Position numbers and translations under genes: made by a program. Positions 22,340 to 34,300 of a stretch of DNA of 64,000 bases are shown piece by piece (positions within the stretch are counted from its first letter, which is position 1; the number at the start of each line of letters is the position of its first letter). The notes beneath the pieces were generated by a model. That model was not told the DNA's origin. It did no database searches and worked only from the letters and a program-made list of their open reading frames with translations. The DNA is from Zhengitettix transpicula (taxonomy: Eukaryota; Arthropoda; Insecta; Orthoptera; Tetrigidae), in assembly GCA_037074705.1 (NCBI GenBank), contig CM073595.1, positions 28,239,501 through 28,303,500 on the forward strand, in the 5' to 3' direction.

Positions 22340-25300
22340 CAAAATATTAATAGCATGGTAATATATGAATAAATAATTTTATAAGGTATCATTACAGGAG
22401 GGTATTTATTATCTCAAGTACATTGACAATTCTGTTCAAACAATGCATTCTTCTACTTCATGGACTTGCATTTCAGATGTTTTTTTATTACTTTCAGATA
22501 ATGGATCATGATCCTGATAAAGGAAACAGTGAAAATGAATCACGAAACCGTGAAGGTCAGGAAAGGGACCCAAAATCTAAAAGGTAATGACTTTCACAAT
22601 TTTCATTTTTTTTTAACTTCATGAAGTTTTTATAGTTTTGAGAGAGAGAGAATAAAATATTTTCTACACACATAAGTAATTATTAGTAATTCTGTGAAAT
22701 TTAGGGGTCCTTGAAATTCTAACTCATTGTTAATCGGATATTAATGTCAGCAGCACAAAGAAGAGAAACAGACGAAAGAAGGGATGCCCTGATGATACAC
22801 ACGATGGGCCAGCCTACCTTGCCCTTGATGATGAGATCCAACCTGGGTGTAACATTTCCTTGCAGGTAAGACATCAAACCATACAAAACATTGATATCCG
22901 CTTATGGATGCATGACTATTTATACAGCAACATGGATTGCGAGAAATAGCTTGGCCTGTGAGATGCACAGTAGAAGAATGGAGAATGTGGTTGGGAGTAT
23001 TGTTTTCAGGGGAACTCCCCATGAGACAAGCTTGAGTAACACTACTACCTTTCTAAAAAATATTATTTATATTTTTACAAATAGGATATACAGACAGCAG
23101 CAAGTTATCTGTTCTTATCATTACTTAAGTTTTATAGATAAGATATTTGATGTAGAACATATCCTGAACTGAACATGATATATTTACTTTTGTCAATATT
23201 TTCAGAATAGTTTGTACACTACCAAGTAGCCATAACAAATGTTAGTGTTAAACTGAGCTCCGGCCTACCTCCAGGGAGTGTCTCAACATGAATTTCACAA
23301 CCTATAACTTAATTTCTAACAGTTAAACCTGCTTTACACTATGTCTTCTAACTTGACTTTACATTGGTCTTCTTTCTTTCAGTTAGCTCTAGCCATCCAG
23401 TCAAATGAATGAAGTTTCTAATAATGCCTACTTGTCCATCTTTTCTTAAAGTAATTCCTTATAGGATCATTTTTAATCTTCCTGATCTTTTTTCATACTT
23501 CTTTTAAAGCACAAATATGAAATTTATTTGGTCCATATTCGAATTCAGAGAATACACATTATGCTGTCTTATTATATTTTCAGCACCATTAAATTGCTTC
23601 CAAATATCCTAAACTTAATTCTTTATATACTTGGGATTATTGGTACTGTTGTATTCAACAGCTGTCTTAGTTTCTAAAATTGTCTAAATTTTCAGATGGT
23701 ATGTGAATGGCTGTTTTTATTTGTTTTATTTCCTTAAACATTGAATATAACATTCGTATTAACAAAGTTAATTCTTAACCCTGTTACTTTGCTTATTGTA
23801 TTGAATTCATGTATTAATTTCCACATTCCTTTACATATCTGCAGAGCAAGGCATTTACAAATATTTCCCATTTTTTAGTCTGTATTTTTCTTCCTCCTAG
23901 TTTAATTTCCAATTCATTTTGTTCTGTCTCATTTGTTTGTATTTATACAAAATTGCATCTATCAACTAATTATATTTTTTGTCACTCTCTTTAAGAAACT
24001 TTTCTTTTTCCACTGCTTTCTAAAACATACAGGATGTTTGAATACACATAGTCCTATTTTGCAAACCTATATGCATTCATATAAAACCTTAGGATAGATT
24101 TCAAAATATTTTAAGGAATTCAAAGTTTTTATTTATCATTCACAAATGCTCAACATAGCACTGGATCCATACCATACACCTAGATGATCATCAAACTCTG
24201 TCACTTATTTTAGATGCATGTTTTATAATTGTAGGACATAAGGAAAGCCATGGAGGTATTATCATTTCAACCCAAACCAGCAAAAACAACAGAAGAAGCA
24301 CTCCAGAAGCAGTACCAATTTTGGAATACTCAGCCTGTACCAAAAATGGGTATGTACAAAAAATTAATTTATCTCTGACTTATTGCTACTAGAAATTAGT
24401 TGTATGCTCTTTGTCTTGTGATTATTTTAGAACTACTAACTAAAATTTTTAATCATTATTATCTGTTAACAGACATCAAAGTCTCAATTTAAGAATATAT
24501 ATATATTTAACTTAACTAACACTAAGACAATTTTGCTTTTTCTCATCTTTGATAGGCCAGTCATGGCAGAATTGAAATACTTTGTTCACCATTTGTCACA
24601 AGAAATTGTTTCCATTTAATTGCAGATGAAAAAATCACTTGTAATGAGCCAATAGAACCTGACAAAGGAAAGTCTGAGATTCGTCAAGTCCCATATTCTC
24701 TCCCTGAGGGATTCCAGTGGGATACATTAAATTTGGATGAGCCTTTGGTACTGAAAGAACTTTACACGCTGCTGAATGAAAATTATGTTGAAGATGATGA
24801 TTCAATGTTCAGATTTGACTATCCTCCAGAGTTTTTGAAATGGTAAACAGTAAGATTTCTTGTCAATTTCTCATACAATTTTTCTAATTAGTTCAGAAGT
24901 GAGGGTTTGTCATTTTCTGTAGCTCTACAAAAGATATTAAATTGTCAGTTTGAAACATGGACATTAAAATGGAATTGGAAGCTACAAAAACCTGTAAATA
25001 AAATATTAGCCAATATTAAGGCAATATGGCATTAATTTTAAGTAGAAGAAATTTCCATACATTATGGATGTTAAATCGACTTAGAAACAGATGTTCAAAA
25101 TATCTAATAGACTGCAACGATTTAAGAAAGATTGAAAGTGAAAATACAGTCAGGCTCAATTATAGCTACCATGATGGGGCTCTCTCCATATAGATGGGAT
25201 ATTATAACTTAGATCAAAGGAGACATTATTTAATTTTAAGTTACTAGCTATTTCAATTTTTTTTTGCATAGAAAAGTTTATTTATAAAATTTGTCATCTT

Positions 25301-28300
25301 GTTTCTTTTTATAAACTTAAAAGTTTTGCCACTCATATTAACAGAAGCATTTTCTCATGTTTCCTGAGAAACATAAAGAATTAAGTGTATATTAGTTTTC
25401 TCAAATCTATATTTGTATTCATTTAATAAGAGGGATGCAGTTGCCATTAAACTTCTTATTAAAGTCTGAAATACTTCTTTGTTGTAAACATTCCAATTTA
25501 CTATCACCTAATTCTCCCAAAAAACTGGGAAACAAAATGTGGAAAACTATTGTCAGTATCTTGCTAGGCAACTGCATCAAAACCAAATTCTTACACAAGT
25601 GCAATTTACTGTGGTGACAATCAGAATTAATTTGTTTGTAAATGCAAGATACTGCTACCTGTTTGAATTATGCTTATGTTGCAGTATGAAACTTTCAGTT
25701 TTGTGCTTCCCTTTTGTTTTACAGCCTGAAGATTATTATATTTTAAACACAAAATTGTAATTTCATTTGGATTTGTGTTTTAGGGCTTTGCAGCCTCCAG
25801 GCTGGAAAAGAGAATGGCACTGTGGCGTCAGGGTCCTGAAGAGCAGTCGTTTGGTTGGATTTATAAGTGCAGTTCCTGCCACATTAAGACTTTACAACCA
25901 GTAAGTTTTCAGATACGGTGGATTCATCGAAGATCACTCTGACATGCTGTGCTCAGTTATGGATACACATGTAACTGAACATGAGCAAGATAACTGTTTC
26001 ATCTGATAAATTTTCACAAGAGTCCCTCTAAGAAAATTATATTTCTATAGGGTGTGATAAAGTATTTCACTGATTGCTTTACCTTTCTTTTATATTTTTC
26101 CAGACCTCGGAAAATGGTTGAAATTAATTTCTTATGTGTTCACAAGAAGCTGAGATCTAAACGTGTAGCACCAGTATTAATTAGAGAAATTACCCGTCGA
26201 GTGAACCTGTGTGGCATATTTCAAGCAGTGTACACAGCTGGGGTAGTTCTTCCCAAGCCCGTTGGAACTTGCAGGTAATCTTTCTTTATAAAATTATTCT
26301 ACCTTCACCCCTCAATGTACTAACAAAGCTATTTCTATTATATAGTTGGAACTGTTGACCTGGCAGCTACAGAGTTCATCATCTGAACTAGTTGAAGTAA
26401 AATATTTTATACATTGTGAAATTTTTGTTTATTGGGACACAAAAGTACTGACTTATTAGACAAAGTTGTAATTCATATCTGGTCCAGTTCTATTACAATT
26501 GTGAATATTTCACCCCAGAATCTTACGAGTGATTCTTATTTGAAGACTATAGAAGTTGGTTACTAATAACAGTATACCATCTTGCTACAATTGCACTGTT
26601 ATTATAGGTTACTCGTGCACTTTACTTTGGTCATGCTGTCTCTGTAAAGCATGAAATATCTCTGCAACATTGCACTCATTTTGAACTTATTAATTTAATA
26701 TTAAACATATCATTGCTTAAACTCAAAATCAAGTTTTAAATTTGAGTAAGTTTATTTAGAGAAGAAAGCTAGTGGAGAGTTATTTTGTGCAGGTACTGGC
26801 ACCGTTCACTCAATCCTAAAAAGCTTATTGAAGTAAAATTCTCTCATTTGAGTCGCAACATGACGATGCAGCGCACATTAAAGCTGTACAAGCTTCCAGA
26901 ATCTACTAGGACTCCAGGTTTCAGGAAAATGACACCAGCTGATTTACCACAGACTCACAAACTGCTAAATGAGGTGAGTCAGCACTAGTCCATCTATTAT
27001 ATGAAATTGCAATCAATATTATTTCCTATCATAAGAGATGCTTAATTGTGTAATGATTTTGAAAAGAAATAAATTCAATATTTGATCATTTCCTGTAATA
27101 TGTTGCATTTGAAAGGATGTTGAGAATACTACTCACTTAATGTTATTAACCACTTTTTCAAGTTCAATTTCATCTAATTGAATTGATTTCATATAATATT
27201 ATCTGGAGATAGTAGTTCACACAGAATATTTTAAATAATTTGCTTTAATTGCATTTGACTTTCATTTAAATAACTTTTGTGGCTTTACTATAGGTCTAAG
27301 TATATTAAGGAAATGTTTTGTCTGGTTAACAAACATTTCTCTGTCCTGCAGTATTTGACTAAATTTGACCTTGCGCCAATATTCGCAGAAGAGGATTTCA
27401 GACATTGGTTTCTACCCCAAGCTGGAATAATTGATAGTTTTGTGGTGGAGGAAAATAACAAAATAACAGGTATGTTAGCTTTTGTGGATTAATATGGGAA
27501 TGGGTGCAAATTCTTATACCCAGCAAAAGGTTAACATTCGATAAACAGTTCTCGGTATTCACTCAGGTGTAGCATATTTAAACACGACATTTTGACAACT
27601 AAAATCTCTGTCGTCATCTTCTAGGCGAAGTTATCGAACAATTACACGGGGAAGACTTCAATCTTTAAAAGGTTAACATATTTGGGAATCTTATATAGTA
27701 AATATTATTGAATAATGAAGACAAACAAAGGTGAATCCTCCAGAATTCTTAATTTTCTTAAATTTTGACCTATAAGTAAATTGTATGTATATAATACGTA
27801 TTTATTTAGGTTAATTCAAGTAATGAGACAGTCAGGAAACCTTTGTGTAATGATAAACAAAATGGAGCAATTAAAAACTGAATATATGACTAATGTCAAA
27901 TGAAATTTTTAAATATTTATTTAAAGTTGTCATTTTCTTCAATTATATATTTGTTTGTTTGCTTGTAGTATTTGAGGAGTACAAACTGAGCAGTTGAAGT
28001 ATTATGGAAGTAATAGACCACATCAGTGTGAAATTGATTGAGAAAGGAGAACAATCTTAACAGTTAGAAGAAAAGGCAATTGGAAATAAACATTGAATTA
28101 GAACATCCCACTTCATAGCTGCACTTCATATCTGAAAAGATGTGTAGGGGAAAGCTATGAAGTGGGACATCATGCCCTGAGAAAAATAGTCAGCAAAATT
28201 CTTAATCAGAAATTAAATACATATTTCAAGGATTTGACGGATTAGGATAGTAAAATCTCAACTAGACCAGGAATTTAACCCAGAACCTCCACTTAGTTTC

Positions 28301-31300
28301 GTAGTTCTCTGACCATTGATTTTTCTATCTTAATCTGTTAATAGGCTTTACTGCTGAGCTTCGATTGAAAGCATTTCTTCTTTTCTTGAATAAAATAATT
28401 GTTGCGTTGGTGAATTTAAAAACAATATCCATTCTTCATTGATGTTCTAAAATTATGCTGTGAAGATTGTGATCTATTTAAAATTGGCTTTACTGTGATC
28501 AAATTAATTCTTTATTAATTTGTCAATTTTTAGCAATAGCTTTTAAAAGCTGCCATAGTCGTCTGCTTACTACATCCATCAACTAAATTTTGTAGATGGA
28601 CACAGTAAGCAGATGACTATGGTGGCTGCTGAAAGCTGTTGCTAAAAACTGTGTAATTAATAAAGGATAATTTTGATGACTTATTGGTTTTAATTATTTT
28701 ATATACTGAATGTAAATGAGCCTGTGTTCAGGTTTGTACAACAGATAGAGAAAGCTCACATCTGAATGAGAGTTGGCATGGATAGTTTAGTGGTACCACA
28801 TACTAAGCATAGGTTCTGGGTTTGATTCCCAATCCAACAAGATTTTTCTATCCTAATCCGTTAATTCAGATTCATGGCCTTTAGCGCTGAGCAGTGTTGA
28901 AAGAATTTCTTCTTGTAATTTTCTTTTTCTTTTTGTATATTTAAAACAATATATTTGCAAATTTTAAATTATTTTGTATAGTTTCAGATTTTGTATAATT
29001 TGAGTAATGTTAGTATTTCTATATATTAAATGGATGAACAACTAGGGGCAGCTTCTATTTAACAAATAATTGATAATAAACACAAACAGATGCTCTATAT
29101 ATACAAGTTAATTTAAATTGCTCATCAATCAAATTTAAGTGCAAATTTTGTATATTTGGGGAAATTGGTTGTGTTTGAAATTTAATAGCATATTGCATAT
29201 GAATTTGTGTTCAGGCAGGAGCATAATAAATATAGAAATCATAAGAACATCAAAAGGGCAACAATTTTAATAAAGGGGTTGTTTTAATTAATTCTGAGGT
29301 GGATGACTTGGACATAATGTTATTGTAATACCTACAATTAATTTTTATTTGTAGAGCTTTTGAAGAAATGAAAATCAAATTTATGATCTTCAGTGTAAGG
29401 AATAGATGAGAAATTATTCATTAAAGCTTTACCTAAAAACAAATGGCACTGTAACTAAGATTATAGGGACCTTGATATAATTATGTAATTTAACTTATAA
29501 TTGTCTCATATAAATTAGATTAAAATACTTAAATTTCATTGTTAATACAAAGAAAGATTGTTATATAAAAATAGTTTAATGTTTAAATTTTAAGTTTTTA
29601 AAGGAATTAATGTGACTGAAATCAAGATTAAGCATGGTTTGTTGCATTCAGAAATGTTTATAAGCAACAAGCAAACTTAAAATAATACTGTCACGTTCTA
29701 AGGGTTTGAAAATAAAAACAAGCACCTGAAAAAAAATACTGTCACATTCTAAGTACTTGAAAATAAATATTGCTATATATATTTCACAATCCATCTGAAA
29801 CACAAACATTGAAAGTGTAATTTCTGAATTCTAATGATCATGAACTCTGTGACTTTGATTTTATGGTTGTTTGTTGTTTTAATTCAATACACATTTACTA
29901 TAAACCAAATATTTATTTTTCTATAATCAGTACGCATTTGCATGTGGTACACACTCGTTGCATGTCTGACTATATCTGTTCTTGCCACAATTCCACATGA
30001 TAACACAACTGTGACAACGGCTGACTCTAGAAAACACTCAGTTCAGCAGATCTAACATGCCTGGAGCCAACTTAACTTTTCTCTTATTTTCATATTTGAA
30101 TCTCATTCATACATACATACACACACATATATACACACACACATCCATCCATGCATTCACACATACACGTACATCACTCTCCTTCCAGTAAAATGTTACA
30201 CCTTTTAGTTCATTTTACAATGTCTTTATTAAACACAACATTCAGGAATCTATCTCGTCTTCTGTGTTTCACTGGGCGGTGATGGTGTGTCTGGACCATT
30301 ACCAGATGAAGGTTCTGGATTGGCAGGTCCACGGTCTGTCATTGGGCTAGTAGTGGCGGGTTTTAACCTGTCTACAGAAAAATTTCCCTACTTGCCATTG
30401 ACAAGCAGTGTGAAAAATTTGTCATTACTTTGTTTGACCAAAACTGATCAGTCATATATGCAGGTTCCAGTTGTTTTCTTGTGCAGTCATTATGAATGAA
30501 TACTTGTGTTTAATTTAATCAGTCTCTATGTACATGTACATTCTGTCTTGTTTTGTGAATTGTTGGCACTGACTTGAGTGGTTTCATCATTCTAATGAGC
30601 TCGGTGACGAATGTTTCAGCGGTGACTGGAAACTTCTTTTCTTCAAAAATTTCACCAAGAAGGCAGGTTGTATTTCTGTACACCATTTGGGCGATGCTGT
30701 GATTTACGTCTTCCTTGAGAAGTCCTAATAGAATTGTAGGTAGTGATTGTGTCCATTTTACGTTGTTATGAACTTTGATTTCAGTTTTTATGTCTTCTAT
30801 GGAGTCTGTCAACTTTTTCATTTGCCCGCGGATGATACGCTTTAGTGTGCTGTACTTTTATTCCACAAATTGCTGCTGGATTACAGAACAACTACGATTC
30901 AAATTGTCTGCCTTGATTCGTAATCACTTGAACTGGCATTCCAAATCTTGCAATCCAATTTTTGTAAAATACTTTTTCAATAGTTTCAGCCATGATGTTA
31001 CTGTTAGGTATGATCTCCATCCAGTTGGTATATCTGTCAATAAATGCAACACAGTAGGAGTTACTTTTCTGATGCTAGTGGAATATCTCATCTGGTTCCG
31101 CATATGGTAGAACTGGCGATCTCATGTGTTGTATTACTTTGCTTTTCTGGAAATTAAGACATGCTTGTGTCCATTTCCACACATTATCTCTAATTCCTAG
31201 CCATTAAAACTGGGCTGTCATTTTCACGCCTGGATGAGATAGGTTGTGAATTTGGTTAAACACTGTTTTCCGAAATTTTGATGGAATCAATGGTTGAATG

Positions 31301-34300
31301 TTTGAAGTGGATGTCTCACACCACAAACATTTCCCTAAAACAAGTGGGTACTTTTTCACTATGATATTGGTTGTCTTGTTGTGCAGTAGTTTCTTGATCT
31401 CTCCATCTAAAGTTTGAATTTCAGGTATTTCCTCTAAATCAATAACTGAAACTTCATTGATCCTCGACAATGCATCGGCAACTATGTTCTCTTCTCCTTT
31501 TATGTGTTTGATTCTCATTGAAAATTGAAATATGTATTGTAGATGACGTATTTGTCTAGGTAAAACTTTTTCATTTTTTTGTTTAAAAGCGAAAATCAAA
31601 GGTTTGTGGTGCACCCTAAATGTAAAATCGTGACTCCCAACAGATATTTAAATTGTTTTGTTGCAAGATAAATTTCTAACAATTCACGGTCATATGCATT
31701 CTATGTTTGCTGTGTGCTTGACAGTTTTTTTTAAAAAAAATTCAATCAGTTTCCAACTTCCTTTTTCTAATAGTTGTAGCACTGCTGTGACTGCGGTATT
31801 TGATGCATCTGTACTTAAGCTGAGAGGTAGTTCATGATTAGGAAATGTCAGAAGTGTACTATTTGCCAAATCTTGTTTGCATTTTCGAAATTATTTCTTG
31901 CTTCTTCTGTCCAATTTTTCTTTTTCTTCTATCTCTCCTCTTAGCACCACCAGGTATTCATGCAGGATAGCCTGCATCTGTGTGACATTCTTCAAATAAC
32001 GCCAATAATAATTAACTATCCCTAAAAATGTTCTTAATTCTGAAATTTTTTCAAGATATTTGTATTCCTGGATAATCTTCACCTTTTCCATTAGTGGTTT
32101 CAATCCTTCTTCTATAACATAGTAACATATTATATCATATTCAATCTTTTCTTGGTCTAATATGGATTTGGATAGATTAATATGAAGACCAACATTTTGC
32201 AATCTCTCAAAAACCAAGGCAAGGTGCGTTCGATTTTCTTCCAACAATGATGAAGCTATCCATATATTGTCTAAATATGGAAAAGTAAAGTATAATCCTC
32301 AGAGAACTTGATTGATGAAACGTTGAAATATAGATGGTTCGTTACGCAGTCCAAAACTGGTTACATTAAATTTGTATAAACCAAATGGCGTTATTACAGC
32401 TGTTTTCACTTTGTCTTCTTCTGCTCTTGAAATCTGATAATACGCTTTGAACAAATTAATTTTAGAAAAAATTCTTTCCTGGAAGGATTTTGTGGAAATC
32501 TTATATTCTAGGAACTGGATATTGATCCGGAATAGTATTATCATTTAACTTTTGATAATCACCACAAGCTGTGAAAGAACCATCCTTCTTTTGCACCATA
32601 GGAAGAGGACTGGCCCATGGTGATGACGAGGGATGAACTATTATCATGCTCCATATTGGAATTCTTGTTTTGCTTCTGCAAATTTCTTAGGATCCAGAGG
32701 TCTTATTATTATTAATAGGTGCTACAATGTTCCTTTGAACGTTTTTGTCTGCTCCATAATTGCCTTCCATTTTTGTCTGTCATTAATTTCTCTGGTCCAA
32801 TTCTTAACTCCTAGTTTTTTTAAGTCCCTTAGCATTTCGTCCTTCCATCTTATTTTTGGTCTTCTCTTCTTTTTCATTGAGGTTGGATTCCAGTTGTATA
32901 TCTTCTTTGGTAACCTTTCATCTTGCATTCGGGATAAATGGCCAAACCAGCCCAGCCAAGGGCTTTGATGTGGTTGATTATATTTTTTGATTTTATAAGG
33001 TCTTCGATTTCATTATTATACCTTATTCTCCAACAATTTTCTACTATCTTAACTGGTCCATATATTCTTCTCATTATCTTTCTTTCGAAAACATTTAACC
33101 TTCATATGTCATTTTCTTTCAGTACCCACATTTCTGCTCAGCATGTTACTACAGGTCGTATTTTAACTTTATATAATCGGAGTTTTGCATTTTTGGATAG
33201 TAATTTGCTTTTGAATATTTCCAAATTAGCATAATAGGCTCTATTGCCCATTGCAACTCTTCCCGTTATTTCCTCCTCAATGGAGTTTTCTATTTACCGT
33301 TGTATCGAGGTATGTGAAGGATTTGACCTCTTTGTATTTTTCTTTATCGAGTATCATATCACAGCATTTTGTCTCTCCTATGTTACATTTCATATATTGG
33401 GTCTTCTCTTGGTTTATTTTTAAACCAAATTTTATAGATTGTTCTTTTAATTGTATAAATATGTCCTCCAAGGCTTTTATTGTTCTTGTTATTATTAGGA
33501 CATCATCTGTGTATGCTATGCATTGTTTTAGGCGAGTAGATTATAAAATTATATCAATTTCCCTTAATGTGACATCTAATGTTACGTTAAATAGTGTTGC
33601 TGATAGTGGGTCGCCTTGTTTTACCCCATCTATGATGTCAAATTCTTCACTCAGTTGGTTTTTTATTTTGACTTGAGCTTTGGTTTTAGTCAAGGTTAGC
33701 AGGATTAATTTTCTCAGCTTTGTTGGTACTTTATATTTTTCCAGGTTATCAATAATTTTGTGCCTTATGACTGAATCGAATACCCCTATGTAATAGACAA
33801 ACATATTTTGTAATTCATTGCCATATTTATGACATTTTTCAAATATCTGTCTATTGTTGATCTATTCCTACAGAATCCACATTGACATTCTCCAATTTCA
33901 TCGTTCACTCTTGCTATCATTTATAAGGATTGCAAATAATTTATATGTTACATTTAGCAGTGCAATTGGTCTATAATTTCTACATTCGTATTTATCTCCT
34001 TTCTTATAGATTGGGCAAATTATGGTTTCGTTCCATTGCTGTGGTAGCTTCTCTTCATGCCATATTTTTAGTATTAGTTTATGGATCTCTTTGCTAAGAT
34101 TTCTATCTCCATATTTTATTAGTTTAGCAGGTATTTGATTTTAAGTTGTTAATAACCTCATTAAATGATGGGTGTATTACCTCATCTTCATCTTCCAAGT
34201 CTTGAAGTCGTATTTGGACTCCGTCACTTTCGTTTGTCTTTCCTAGAGGATTAAAGGTCTTCATGAAGAAAGTCCTCCATCTTTCTAGTACCTGTATATC

